Source: CAZAKO01 sp964546145
GTDB taxonomy: Bacteria > Fidelibacterota > UBA2242
Reading direction: 5' to 3'
Assembly (NCBI GenBank): GCA_964546145.1
Contig: CAZJIU010000021.1
Span: 1 to 28,110, forward strand
DNA length: 28,110 nucleotides
Shown here: positions 8,353 through 17,395 of the stretch, piece by piece
Numbering within the stretch: position 1 is the stretch's first letter
Layout of the letters: each line of letters opens with the position of its first letter
Made by a program: the position numbers and the translations under genes
The notes under the pieces: model-generated
What the model saw: the letters and a program-made list of their open reading frames with translations, nothing else
The model's database searches: none
Told to the model about the DNA's origin: nothing

Positions 8353-10167
8353 TTAGGAATTAGCCGTAAGAATTTTTCTAATATGTCGCGCAATTATCTC
8401 TTTAGTGAACGGTTTGTCTACTATCTGAATGTTGTTACTGATCGTAAATTCCTTAAGTAACTCCTCGCTGGGATAGCCTGACATCAGTAAAATTTTGATG
8501 GTTGGCATAATCTTTTGGACCTTTTCGGCTAAGGTAATCCCGTTCATTCTGGGCAGAATGACATCGCTCAATAACAGGTCATATTTATTTTTACCCGCGT
8601 TAATCGCGGTCAGGGCTTCTTCGCCGGAATTAACGGCAGTTATTTGGTATCCTAAGGATTTCAGCATGATTGTAATCACATTGCAGACACGGGCTTGATC
8701 TTCAACCAGGAGAATTGATTCATTGCCCTTTAGCGACTCGGTCTCAGTGGCGGTTATCTGTTCCTTAACCTGATCTATATGCGCAGCCGGCCAGAATATG
8801 TTAAAGGTTGTCAATTTGTTGGGTATGCTGTGGAACCGGATATGCCCCTGGTTCTGTTTGACAATACCGTAAACGGTTGCCAGCCCAAAACCAGTCGACT
8901 CACGATTTGTTTTGGTCGTGAAAAAAGGATCGAAAATGTCATAACTGATTTCGTTGGATATACCGATGCCGGTATCTGAAATGGATAGCTGGACATACTG
9001 GGTGCCGGTCCCTGAATTGTCTATCTGGTTGATGTTTTTATAGGAAGGCGGAAAGATGGTCTCAATGGTAATGATGCGTTTGCTGTCGGGTTTATTCAAG
9101 GCGCGGATAGCATCCCTGGCATTTAAAACCAGGTTAAGTATAACCTGTTCAACCTGTCCCGGATTTGCTTTTATATAGAGCTGATCCGAATGAAGTTTGA
9201 CATTCAAGCGGATGTCTTCACCGATCAATTTTCGGAGCATATTGACCAGTTCGGATATTTTTTGATTAAGCGGAATATATTCAAGGCTGACCACCTGTCT
9301 TTTACTGAAGGTTAATAGCTGGTGAATTAATTTGGTGGCCTGTTTGCCTGATACATCTATTTCCTGGATATATTTTCTATATTTTTCCGGAAGGGTGGTT
9401 TCGTTTAGTAAAATCTCGGTATAGCCATTGATGACGGAGAGAATGTTGTTAAAATCATGGGCAATTCCCCCTGACAGGCGTCCCAGACTCTCCAGCTTCT
9501 GCGCGCGTTGGAGCTCTTGTTCCAACCAGAGTCGCTCGGTGATATCCCGGATCATACAGAGCACGGCTGGTTGTTTTTGAAAATGAATCCGGCTCAATAA
9601 GACATCCAGATAAATGAAGGAGCTATAACGTTGCCGGATCATTAAAATCAGCTGCTCTAATTGACTTGAACTTTTAAGAATATGCTCGCTTTTTTCCTGG
9701 ATGAGTTTCCAGTTATTTCGGTTTAACAGGGATGATACCGTTTTATTTAGCAGATCGGTTTCCAGAGGGTAACCGAGAATCTGGAGCAACCGCTGATTGT
9801 AGAATACTATTTTTTGTTGTTGAAAAATGAAAAGCCCATCCGGTATATTCTTGACAATCGTCCGGGATTTATCTTCACTTTCGATTAGCGCCTTTTCAAA
9901 ATTGTTTTTCTGGTTAATTTCGTTTTGCAGTTCTTGATTGAGGTTCTGAAGTTGTTCGAGGTTTTTTTCCAGGCGAAATTCGCGGGCTTCCACTTTGACA
10001 ATCATCATTCCGAAGGATTCTGCCAAATCTACAATATAATCCGGATATTTTCCCGTACGGGCTAATTCAAAAATCTTTTCCGGGCAACCGTGCCTACTGC
10101 GGGATACTCGTTCGGCGACTTTCCGTAAATAATCGAATAGCTTTCTTATTTCTGCTTGATTGTCCAT
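8353..10167 (-). CDS. Hybrid sensor histidine kinase (PAS-HisKA-HATPase-REC)
   Basis: About 604 residues from the ATG at 10167; a TTG nine bases upstream extends the frame by three residues, and no strong ribosome site decides between them. Counting from the TTG, residues 1-60 are an uncharacterised N-terminal domain, 65-100 a coiled coil, and 100-215 a PAS domain. The HisKA H-box LSGGIAHDFNN has phospho-accepting His240. The ATPase shows N-box LNLVLNARDA, G1 DTGIGI (401-406), the F-box FDPFFTTK and GFGLATVYG. The receiver (about 487-602) has Asp538 in LLLSDVILP and Lys588. No membrane segment is seen, so it should be a soluble sensor. All catalytic residues are present. It shares its strand with the pseudokinase upstream (163 bases apart) and may exchange phosphate with its receivers; the signal is unknown. 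Confidence 0.9.
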   Translation of the reverse strand: MDNQAEIRKLFDYLRKVAERVSRSRHGCPEKIFELARTGKYPDYIVDLAESFGMMIVKVEAREFRLEKNLEQLQNLNQELQNEINQKNNFEKALIESEDKSRTIVKNIPDGLFIFQQQKIVFYNQRLLQILGYPLETDLLNKTVSSLLNRNNWKLIQEKSEHILKSSSQLEQLILMIRQRYSSFIYLDVLLSRIHFQKQPAVLCMIRDITERLWLEQELQRAQKLESLGRLSGGIAHDFNNILSVINGYTEILLNETTLPEKYRKYIQEIDVSGKQATKLIHQLLTFSKRQVVSLEYIPLNQKISELVNMLRKLIGEDIRLNVKLHSDQLYIKANPGQVEQVILNLVLNARDAIRALNKPDSKRIITIETIFPPSYKNINQIDNSGTGTQYVQLSISDTGIGISNEISYDIFDPFFTTKTNRESTGFGLATVYGIVKQNQGHIRFHSIPNKLTTFNIFWPAAHIDQVKEQITATETESLKGNESILLVEDQARVCNVITIMLKSLGYQITAVNSGEEALTAINAGKNKYDLLLSDVILPRMNGITLAEKVQKIMPTIKILLMSGYPSEELLKEFTISNNIQIVDKPFTKEIIARHIRKILTANS

Positions 10168-10330
10168 TCTGGTCAATTTTCATTAATGGGGTTTGGATAA
10201 TTTTTAATTGGGATTTCTACTCCTTTATTCAGATATAATTCAATAGATAGAGTCTCTGATCTTTTAGAAAGAGTTTCTGAATCCATCCTTATCAGTATTG
10301 AATAAATGGGTTGATGAGAATGTGACGACA

Positions 10331-12331
10331 TTAGGTTATGTTTGTGACGATGCTTTTCAAACTTTGAATTTCAATTGGCTTATTCAAACGCCCGGCAAAT
10401 CCGTAATCAGAATAATTATCCAGCACTGGATCATTACAGTAACCTGACATGATAATCGCTTTGACATTCGGATCAATTTGGATTAATTCTTTGATTGTAA
10501 CCATGGCCCCCATTCCTTCGGGGACAAACAGGTCGAGGATGACAATATCATAAGGATGTTTAGAGCGCATGGCAGTTTTGTATTTTTGAATAACATCTTT
10601 GCCATCCTTCAGCACTGTGACTTGATACCCCAGATATTGCAGCATTTGTGAAATAATGTAGCCGACGGGATCCTCATCATCCATTACCAGAACCCGGCCG
10701 CCGCGTATTTTTTTAGGGATCTGATCATGAACCATTGGGGTGGAGCTTGGTTGAACGGGAAGATAAATGGTAAAGGTAGTCCCGGTCTTTTTATGAATAT
10801 TTACCGTTAAAAATCCATTGTGCTTACGGATTGTTGAATTAATAGCTGCCATTTTCATTGAATTATGTAGATTCCCGGCTTCGGAAAAGGGGTCGAAGAT
10901 CTGGTTAACCTGGGTTTTCGGTACAAGTTCCGTTTTAGCCGAGATAGAGACGACCGCGTAGTTGCCATTTTGGAGTGGAATGAAGTTAGACCACGAATGG
11001 TAAACGTGTTTAACGGCTATCCTTATTTTTCGATTGTCAGGCTTTGCGTTGATCAGGGTTTTAATTAGCTCGGTTATTACGTGGATGATATTGCTGACCT
11101 CAACATTAACATGGCAGTGAGTTTCGGGAAAATCCAGGCAAAATTGGACGTCGCTGGATTTTGGCGAGATGGTGATTGATTTTTTAATTAGGTCGGAAAG
11201 GAGGTAGGATTCCTTCGGAACATCCTCTTTTTGGGAGAAAGCAAAAATTTGACGGGTAAGTTCTTTGGCATTATATACCGCCTCTTCCATTTGATCCAGA
11301 CGGTTCTTAATATCGGGAGAGTTGTGGTTACCAATTTTCGTCAGGGTAATGTTACCCAGAAGGATGGTCAGCATATTATTGTATTCATTGGCAATTCCGC
11401 TGGCCAGATTGGTGAGGGATTCGAGACGTTGAGCTTGAAAAGCCTCTTTTTTCATATAGTGATATTCGGTTATATCCTGGCTGACCAGGAAAAAAGTTCT
11501 GACTTTGCCGTCCTGATCCCAATGGGGGATGTATTGTGTCTGAAAGATATGTTTTTCACCGTTTGGATTTTGTTTTTCGTCCTCAAATTGAATATTTTTA
11601 CCGGCGAGTACCTGAACAATTCGCGGCTTCTCCTGGGCGTATTCAGCGTCACTTAGGAGGTCACTCAGGCTTAATGGTGATTCGCCCTGATTCTGGATAT
11701 GATAATAATCGGCATAGGCTTTATTGAAAAACAAGTATTTTTCTTCGGCGTCTATATAAGCAATCAGAGCCGGCAGGTTATTGATCACTATCGAGAGCTG
11801 TTCGCGACTAATATTTAGTTTATTTTCGGTGTTGATTCTTTGATGGATCTCACGCTGCAATTCTGAATTGGCCTTGAGTAATCTTTGCGTGCGCTTTTTT
11901 ACCAGTTTTTCAAGATGCTCGCGATACTGAAGATTTTCGATCTCAAGCCGTTTCTTTTCATCAGATAATTGTTTGACATGCACAGCATTAGCTACGCTGC
12001 GCTGAATCGTGCGGGGGGAAATTGGTTTAGCCAGATAATCGAAAGCCCCCATGCGGATCGCGGCGGAAGCCGAAGATAAATTTGGCTCACCAGAAATGAT
12101 GATAAATTTTGTATTAGGTTGGCTTTTAATAATGGATTTGATCAACGAAATCCCATCAATTTTGGGTAATATGACATCGGTGATAATAACATCAAAATCA
12201 TAACTGTCCACATACTTATAGGCCTCTTCTGCAGATTCAGCGGTATAGACCTGGTAGCCTTCAAGCAACAGGAGCTCGCTCAGGGTGATCCGGATACTCT
12301 TTTCGTCATCAATGATCAGAATTTGAGCCAT
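10331..12331 (-). CDS. REC-PAS-pseudokinase-REC signalling protein
   Basis: A 666-residue protein with no membrane segment. Residues 3-120 are a receiver (Asp52 in ITDVILP, Lys102), 125-175 a coiled coil, and 175-290 a PAS domain with a PAC end (FLVSQDITE). The region at 300-527 is laid out as a histidine kinase, but the H-box reads ASGIANEYNN, with Asn315 where the phospho-accepting His belongs. The ATPase has no DxGxG G1 box (the segment before FDPF reads SAKTELVPKT) and a poor N-box (ELIKTLINAK). Residues 546-666 are a second receiver with Asp600 and Lys651. Both receivers look functional while the kinase core does not, so it probably acts as a phosphate relay or scaffold for nearby kinases (inference). 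The ATG at 12331 follows AGGAACG. Confidence 0.88.
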   Translation of the reverse strand: MAQILIIDDEKSIRITLSELLLLEGYQVYTAESAEEAYKYVDSYDFDVIITDVILPKIDGISLIKSIIKSQPNTKFIIISGEPNLSSASAAIRMGAFDYLAKPISPRTIQRSVANAVHVKQLSDEKKRLEIENLQYREHLEKLVKKRTQRLLKANSELQREIHQRINTENKLNISREQLSIVINNLPALIAYIDAEEKYLFFNKAYADYYHIQNQGESPLSLSDLLSDAEYAQEKPRIVQVLAGKNIQFEDEKQNPNGEKHIFQTQYIPHWDQDGKVRTFFLVSQDITEYHYMKKEAFQAQRLESLTNLASGIANEYNNMLTILLGNITLTKIGNHNSPDIKNRLDQMEEAVYNAKELTRQIFAFSQKEDVPKESYLLSDLIKKSITISPKSSDVQFCLDFPETHCHVNVEVSNIIHVITELIKTLINAKPDNRKIRIAVKHVYHSWSNFIPLQNGNYAVVSISAKTELVPKTQVNQIFDPFSEAGNLHNSMKMAAINSTIRKHNGFLTVNIHKKTGTTFTIYLPVQPSSTPMVHDQIPKKIRGGRVLVMDDEDPVGYIISQMLQYLGYQVTVLKDGKDVIQKYKTAMRSKHPYDIVILDLFVPEGMGAMVTIKELIQIDPNVKAIIMSGYCNDPVLDNYSDYGFAGRLNKPIEIQSLKSIVTNIT

Positions 12332-12349
12332 TCCGCTTCGTTCCTGAAC

Positions 12350-12454
12350 TTAGTCCTGATTTTGCAATCGGGATGTTATTTTTGTTGGCTGAGAAGACAA
12401 ACTTGCATCAGGGATCAAGTCTACAGCTGGTTTCTCAATTTCCTTTTTATCCAT
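12350..12454 (-). CDS. Possible 34-residue small ORF upstream of the pseudokinase gene
   Basis: An ATG frame (MDKKEIEKPAVDL...) ends 18 bases before the pseudokinase ATG. It is polar and shows no known motif, and no convincing ribosome site precedes it. The frame continues upstream to about 12529 without a stop, so a TTG start is also possible. It may simply be untranslated leader; confidence is low. Confidence 0.2.
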   Translation of the reverse strand: MDKKEIEKPAVDLIPDASLSSQPTKITSRLQNQD

Positions 12455-12545
12455 TGCTGTTTTGGAAGGATCGTAATTCAAGTCTTTTAATGAAAAATTC
12501 AGCTTTAACCAATAATAAGGCAAAATATCAAACTAATTCGATTAA

Positions 12546-14045
12546 TTATGAAGAAGAAGGCTTGACCGGCAGGTAAATAATAAATCGAGTATGACTCTCG
12601 GCTTCGCTTTCTACGTTCATAAGCCCCTTGTGAGCTTTAACGATGCTTAGACTGACTGGGAGACCCAAACCGGTGCTGCTTTCCGATTCACAGGTGGTGA
12701 ACCAGGGTAAAAATATGCGATTCATATTTTTAGGGGGGATACCGATGCCATGGTCTTCGAAAATGATCATCACGTATGACTTTTTATTCCGTCTGGCACT
12801 TTTCACATGGATATTGATAATTTTGTTTTCATCAAAGGATTTGTACCGTTTATTGAGTGCATTGCGGGCATTGACGAGCAAGTTGATGAACACCTGTTCG
12901 ATTTGCTGCGGTTTACAATACAAACAGGAAACGTTCTCGGCAACGAAGATATTAACCTTAATATAGCTTTTACGGAAAACGGAGCTGAGTAGGGATAAGG
13001 AGGAATCAATGATATCTTTAACCGAAGCCGCCTGAAATTTCTCATTGCGTTGACGCGAAAAAGCCAGCAGATTTTGAACGATATTACCAATCCGTTGACC
13101 TTCGGTGATAATACTGTCAGCATAGTCTCTTATCTGGTCATCCTTGATTTTTTCTCTGATAAGTTCGGCATAATTAATGATGCCGGTGAGCGGATTATTG
13201 ATTTCATGGGCGACCCCGCTGGCGGTCGCGCCGACGGCCATTAAACGCTGCTGCCGCTGAATTATTTTGTCACCTTGACTTGATAATAAATGGAGTGGTG
13301 CTAGTTGGATACCATATAACCAAATAGCAATATTTTCATTCCAAGAATGACAGATATGATGACAGCGGATTGGAATCTTAGTGCCATTTTTATGAGTGAA
13401 GAGATGGTAAGCCACACTGTTATTTAATAAATCGGGATTCACCCGTAAATCATTTGAGACATTATCGAATATCTGCCACACTGAAGTGCCGGATAATTCC
13501 TCGGCTTTATAACCCAATAGTTTTAAGCCGGCTTCGTTGACGTAAATGATTTTTCCATTGCAGTCGATGATAACGATAAAATCGGTGATAGGTTCTAGAA
13601 TATGTTGGGCTAATTCGGTATCACTCGTTGTCGAAAATTCTTTTATATCATAACCAATGTAATTATCGTTGTCAATTTTAGATATTTTCAGGGAGAACGG
13701 AGTCTTTAATTGGTTTTTTTTATTCAACTGGGCTTTTTCGACTATTGGCTTCATAGTGGAATCCTCACCGCTAATATAACGAATTTCTTGTTGAAATTCA
13801 TTTTCAATTATATTCATTATATCAATCTTTGCCAACTCCCTTTTGGAATAGCCAGTGAAGTCCAGGACAGCCTGGTTAAATTGCAGGATTTTTCCTGCCT
13901 GATTGAACAGCAGAGCCAGCTGAGCAGAATTTTTGGGAGATTTTTTCAGGTCTTTAAAATTTTTATTGGGTGAGTTTTTAATTGGATTGATTGAATCATT
14001 TGGGTACTCAGGATTCAACCACGAATCATTTTTTTCATTAATCAA
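12546..14045 (-). CDS. PAS-PAS sensor histidine kinase (NtrB-like)
   Basis: A sensor kinase without a receiver. Start: a TTG at 14045 lies nine bases after a strong GGAGGA, giving 499 residues; the frame extends to a GTG at 14108 (520 residues) that has no ribosome site and adds a stretch unlike conserved coding sequence. Residue numbers here use the GTG. PAS 1 spans about 60-155 and PAS 2 about 165-270 (DFIVIIDCNGKIIYVNEAG). The H-box SGVAHEINNPL has His301, the N-box is LLVNARNAL, G1 is EDHGIGI (Asp452) and G2 is STGLGLPVSL. All kinase residues are intact. There is no transmembrane segment. It could supply phosphate to the receivers in the two proteins encoded downstream, but the 214-base gap between genes leaves cotranscription unproven. 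Confidence 0.88.
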   Translation of the reverse strand: MINEKNDSWLNPEYPNDSINPIKNSPNKNFKDLKKSPKNSAQLALLFNQAGKILQFNQAVLDFTGYSKRELAKIDIMNIIENEFQQEIRYISGEDSTMKPIVEKAQLNKKNQLKTPFSLKISKIDNDNYIGYDIKEFSTTSDTELAQHILEPITDFIVIIDCNGKIIYVNEAGLKLLGYKAEELSGTSVWQIFDNVSNDLRVNPDLLNNSVAYHLFTHKNGTKIPIRCHHICHSWNENIAIWLYGIQLAPLHLLSSQGDKIIQRQQRLMAVGATASGVAHEINNPLTGIINYAELIREKIKDDQIRDYADSIITEGQRIGNIVQNLLAFSRQRNEKFQAASVKDIIDSSLSLLSSVFRKSYIKVNIFVAENVSCLYCKPQQIEQVFINLLVNARNALNKRYKSFDENKIINIHVKSARRNKKSYVMIIFEDHGIGIPPKNMNRIFLPWFTTCESESSTGLGLPVSLSIVKAHKGLMNVESEAESHTRFIIYLPVKPSSS

Positions 14046-14108
14046 CCTTTTGTCTCCTCCGTATTCGGTTTCGGATACTAACCATACCGCTTTATTTCCC
14101 AGGTGCAC

Positions 14109-14631
14109 TATTTTGCACTGCTAGACATCGGACCTGGAATAATCTAAAAAGTTGTCCTCACTAATTCCAGAAAAATATTTACGGAAACCGACGGCATGAT
14201 TTCCTTCGTTTTAATGTTAAAAATCACCGCAAAACACGGTCAGTCTGGTTCCGCTAAAAAATAAAGAAAGTAGATCGGAATCGTGCTTTCTATTCTTTTC
14301 ACCAGGGTCAAGTTTCCTCTTCCGGTTTGTGAAGCTATAAGCCTCTTTTAACTATGGGGAATAAACTTGTTTTTAATAGTTATGAATAGATATTGAAGAG
14401 TAGGCGAATAATTAATGGTAGTTTTTTTCATTAATTTAGGTTGTGCCGTTTCTGAATTCGTTGAAAAATCGTTTTCCGAATGGATAAAATTTTTCAGAAT
14501 CATATCCTCTCATAATTTCCTTGAACAAAAAGTGATATTAAAAAAGTCAAATATTATGCCAGCCGATATAAGAATATCAGCCGGCTTGATTGTCCATGAG
14601 TCTTAGGATTAAAATCGGGTTTAGGGTACAA
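14109..14631. other. Intergenic region between the sensor kinase gene and the flgM terminator
   Basis: About 520 bases with no convincing gene. It would hold the leader and promoter of the kinase on the - strand, but I see no promoter good enough to call. A 17-codon - strand frame (14197-14144) starts six bases after AAGGAA and could be a leader peptide. A 63-codon + strand frame at 14415-14606 has no ribosome site or recognisable motif and is probably chance. A strong hairpin lies at 14558-14585 (own entry). Confidence 0.6.
14558..14585 (-). other. Stable 12-bp hairpin downstream of the flgM terminator
   Basis: Read on the - strand, GCCGGCTGATAT and ATATCGGCTGGC pair over 12 positions with two G-U wobbles around a four-base TCTT loop. 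The wobbles pair only on the - strand, which suggests selection as RNA there. A T6 run lies about 12 bases after the stem, too far for a classic terminator. It could be a second, back-up stop or an RNA-processing signal. Confidence 0.5.
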
Positions 14632-14679
14632 AAACAAAGCTGGAAAATATTTCCTTTATTAAGAAATATTTTCCGCTTT
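14632..14679 (-). terminator. Rho-independent terminator of the fliD operon
   Basis: On the - strand AAAGCGGAAAATATTTC pairs with GAAATATTTTCC-A-GCTTT around a nine-base loop, and GTTTTTG follows. The hairpin starts 33 bases after the flgM stop and closes the fliD-chaperone-flgM unit. Confidence 0.85.
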
Positions 14680-14711
14680 GCGGGGTGTGGTGAGAAAGGT
14701 ATTAGCCGGGA

Positions 14712-15221
14712 TTAAGGACCATTTTCACTGAGCATTCGGGTTGCGATAATATCCAGTACTTCCTCCGAATCATAAAATCCATTCTGGATCTTACTTTGAA
14801 TTTCACTTAATCGGTCAGAAACGGCTGGAGGAGCGGGACTATTTGTGAGGTTTTCTCGGTTAACCTTTTCGCTGATAGCAGCTGGACTCTGGGTAAGACC
14901 TTCCAGGATTTTGTCAATTACTTCTGGTTTTTGATAGAAATCGGTTTTCAATCTGGAGCGGATTTCTTCGATATCTTTGTCAGTAGGTGATTTTATTTTT
15001 TGCAGCTCGGCAAGATACTGGTTGACCTGAGCCGCTTTTTCGATTCGGAGTTTGGCAAATTCGGAAAGTTCCAGGCTGTCTTTGACTACCCCCGAAAGGG
15101 TATCGGCATTGGAAGTACTGATCTTCCGCGATTGTGATTCTCCGGTTTCTGCTGTTTCGGGTGTCCTGTCGACATTCGGCATTTGCTGGTTTAGTTCGGT
15201 GGTGTCTTTGATTGTCATCAT
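14712..15221 (-). CDS. flgM: FlgM-like anti-sigma-28 factor with a doubled C-terminal motif
   Basis: A 169-residue polar protein, longer than the usual 90-105 for FlgM. The N-terminal half has the DSLELSEFAKL segment typical before the sigma-binding part. The C-terminal FlgM pattern, a helix ending near xFY followed by a second helix rich in E, V, I and L, occurs twice: residues 81-109 (IEEIRSRLKTDFYQKPEVID) and 134-164 (LSEIQSKIQNGFYDSEEVLD), joined by a Pro/Ala/Ser-rich linker. FlgM holds sigma-28 (FliA) inactive until the hook is complete and is then exported. It starts four bases after the chaperone stop, with AGGA inside the end of that gene, so translation is probably coupled. A second ATG directly follows the first. 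The family call rests on the motif plus flagellar context. Confidence 0.75.
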   Translation of the reverse strand: MMTIKDTTELNQQMPNVDRTPETAETGESQSRKISTSNADTLSGVVKDSLELSEFAKLRIEKAAQVNQYLAELQKIKSPTDKDIEEIRSRLKTDFYQKPEVIDKILEGLTQSPAAISEKVNRENLTNSPAPPAVSDRLSEIQSKIQNGFYDSEEVLDIIATRMLSENGP

Positions 15222-15225
15222 GGGG

Positions 15226-15675
15226 CTATTCCTGAATGATATCGATTATTGATGAATTGTTGTAGTGCATTGCCCGACTCTTTCGGTTCTTATTTCTTTT
15301 ATCGGTTATTTTACTCAAATCTTTAATGATTTCCTGCTTTTTGTTACGCAGCAAATCCAGGAGTTTTACGTCAATCTCGATTAGTGAATTAGCGATTGCG
15401 GTAATCTCCTTGATGATTTTTTGGTCATTAATTGAACCGGCTAATTTGCGTTTCTTTTCAAGCAGTAACAACTCTTCGATCCACTCCTGTCGGGCGTTCA
15501 GCAGGTTCATGACCGACTCCACCGACAGACTATCCATATGATTGACAAATTGATTAGTTTCCCTGAATAGATTTCTGAACAACTCCAGTTCATCGGTCAG
15601 CAGTTCCCGGATCGTATTACTGGGATTGCCCCGATTGTCACTGCTATTGGTTGATTGAAAGTCATGCTGTCTCAT
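15226..15675 (-). CDS. FlgN/FliT-like flagellar export chaperone
   Basis: A 149-residue, highly charged, all-helical protein with heptad-like Leu/Ile spacing, for example LLTDELELFRNLFRETNQF and a long helix around LNARQEWIEELLLLEKKRKL. This size and pattern fit the FlgN/FliT class, which guards hook-filament junction or cap proteins before export. It lies between fliD and flgM: fliD neighbours suggest FliT (cap chaperone), flgM neighbours suggest FlgN (FlgK/FlgL chaperone), so the exact member is left open. The ATG at 15675 follows AAGGAAAA, and its gene begins 19 bases after the fliD stop. The basic tail (KRNKNRKSR) is unusual and may be disordered. Confidence 0.7.
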   Translation of the reverse strand: MRQHDFQSTNSSDNRGNPSNTIRELLTDELELFRNLFRETNQFVNHMDSLSVESVMNLLNARQEWIEELLLLEKKRKLAGSINDQKIIKEITAIANSLIEIDVKLLDLLRNKKQEIIKDLSKITDKRNKNRKSRAMHYNNSSIIDIIQE

Positions 15676-15694
15676 CCGTACTCATTTTCCTTAC

Positions 15695-17176
15695 CTAAAG
15701 ATAGGACTGCAGAATACTATGCTGACTGTTTAACAGGGAGATTGCTTGCTGTAACCGTGAGAATTTCTCTCTTAATTGGGTCTCTCTTTGCTGGAGATAT
15801 CTATCCAGATCATCGATCCGATCATCCAGATAACTAACCTGCTCATCGATGATGCTTTTAGTATCGAAAATTTTACCGTCTGCACCAATGAATTTTTTGA
15901 TATAAGTAACCAGCTGATCAACGATTCCATTTTCATCGGTTTTGAAAATGTCGGAAACATTGGTGGTATTGGCTTCTAGTGCTTCGGCAAATTTACTAGC
16001 ATCTTTGATGGACAACATACCGATACTGTTGGCTTCAACGCCAATATTAAAAAGGGACGAATAATCGGTATTCAGGACTCCTTCTACCTGTGATAAGATA
16101 ATCGAACGTAGACCGTTTTTCATATCCATGTACTTAGAGTCTTGAGATAATAGACCACTCGTGCCTGTTTCAGTATTAATTCCGGTGTTGTCTCGAATAC
16201 ATTGCATTAGTTCGTTATAGGTGTCCAGAAAAGATCTTACCTCTTCTTTGACTGAAGCGGTATCCGCGCTGATGGCTATATTTTCGGTGGTTTCAAAACT
16301 ATCCAGCAATTCCAGGGTTACCCCCGTCAGAGCATCACTGATCATATTACTATTACGATAGAAGGTCAAACCATCTAAGTTGAATTTGGTATTCAACATA
16401 CTGTCCGTAGCAGAGGTCCCAATTTCGGTGATATAACCGCCGGAACTGCCGGTGGATTGCGCCTCCTGATTGATTTCCAGAGCCACAAGGAGACTGTCGG
16501 TACTATCAGTCATATCCAGGCGGTAATCGTACCCGGAGCTCATGCTCCGGAAAACCAGGCGTGAAATACCGGTTTGTTCGGTCACGATGGAAGCTTGAAT
16601 CCGCTCTGTACTGGAGATTGTACCGGCTAATACAGCATTTCCCATTGCCGTATTAACAGCCTCGGCGATATCTGCCAGGACATTATCATCGGTTTGGCTG
16701 AAGCTATCGGAATCAATTGTTATATCTATTGAAACCCGGTTATAAGGATCCTCATCAAGAGGATGACCAGCCTCAATAGAAAATGTCTGATCGGTTGTAA
16801 AAGAGCCAAAACTCGTATTGGAATCGGTGTATTGTTTTGAAACCCGGGTGTCGGCCTGCGCTAACCGCTCAACCGTTAATGAATGATTCCCCAGCTCAGC
16901 ATTGGTAGTAGCGGAAACGAGAAATTTTTCCGCATCGCTACTGCGGGCGTTTTTTGCAGCAAAATAATCTGTTAAAGGGTCAGAAAGTCGTTCCGCAGTC
17001 GTTTTTAATGACGACAATTTCGAATGGAGTGTAGTGAGTACATTTTTCTTTGTATACAGGTCTTCCTTTTTGTCTTCCAATTCCACCATAGGGCGTTCTT
17101 CAATCGCCATATATTGTTCAACCATGTTATCGATTGAAGTGCTGGAATCGTAGATCGAGGTGATGTCAATTGACAT
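15695..17176 (-). CDS. fliD: Flagellar hook-associated protein 2 / filament cap FliD
   Basis: A 493-residue protein with the FliD N-terminal domain at about 1-110 (DNMVEQYMAIEERPMVELEDKK as its start, then a coiled helix and LTVERLAQADTRVSKQ near 80-95). The FliD C-terminal domain lies at about 235-480 and includes LDTYNELMQCIRDNT and a final coiled coil (LDDRIDDLDRYLQQRE). FliD forms the pentameric or hexameric cap at the growing filament tip, which folds exported flagellin into place. Length and both ends fit the family; the middle is the variable, exposed D2/D3 part. The ATG at 17176 is preceded by AAAAGGACAGGA. It heads the fliD-chaperone-flgM unit, and the terminator of flagellin 2 separates it from the flagellin gene. 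Confidence 0.93.
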   Translation of the reverse strand: MSIDITSIYDSSTSIDNMVEQYMAIEERPMVELEDKKEDLYTKKNVLTTLHSKLSSLKTTAERLSDPLTDYFAAKNARSSDAEKFLVSATTNAELGNHSLTVERLAQADTRVSKQYTDSNTSFGSFTTDQTFSIEAGHPLDEDPYNRVSIDITIDSDSFSQTDDNVLADIAEAVNTAMGNAVLAGTISSTERIQASIVTEQTGISRLVFRSMSSGYDYRLDMTDSTDSLLVALEINQEAQSTGSSGGYITEIGTSATDSMLNTKFNLDGLTFYRNSNMISDALTGVTLELLDSFETTENIAISADTASVKEEVRSFLDTYNELMQCIRDNTGINTETGTSGLLSQDSKYMDMKNGLRSIILSQVEGVLNTDYSSLFNIGVEANSIGMLSIKDASKFAEALEANTTNVSDIFKTDENGIVDQLVTYIKKFIGADGKIFDTKSIIDEQVSYLDDRIDDLDRYLQQRETQLREKFSRLQQAISLLNSQHSILQSYL

Positions 17177-17340
17177 AGCTTGGTCCTGTCCTTTTAACTA
17201 TTAATGGTAGTCCTGTCTTCCTTACCAAATGTTCCTTCACGTTTACTCCAATCATCGTTTCAAATATCATACCAAGCGGTGGTGATTATTCCCCTTGGTA
17301 CATCTTACCTGACCTAAGTTTGTTGGGGTTAGATATGTCA

Positions 17341-17380
17341 AAAAAAGCGCGGGGGTAAGGAATTATTTTCCTACCCCCGC
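17341..17380 (-). terminator. Rho-independent terminator of flagellin 2
   Basis: On the - strand GCGGGGGTAGGAA pairs with TTCCTTACCCCCGC (13 pairs, one bulged base) 15 bases after the flagellin stop, followed by GCTTTTTT. This is a very stable stem, in line with a highly expressed gene. Confidence 0.92.
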
Positions 17381-17395
17381 TCACGAGAAGTTCTC

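Noticed and set aside
14144..14197. 17-residue - strand frame (MPSVSVNIF...) with AAGGAA before its ATG, upstream of the PAS-PAS kinase gene
   Set aside because: A leader peptide is possible, but the frame is too short to judge and no attenuator-like structure follows it.
14415..14606. 63-residue + strand frame between the kinase and flgM genes
   Set aside because: It has no ribosome site or domain, and it overlaps a hairpin better explained on the - strand.
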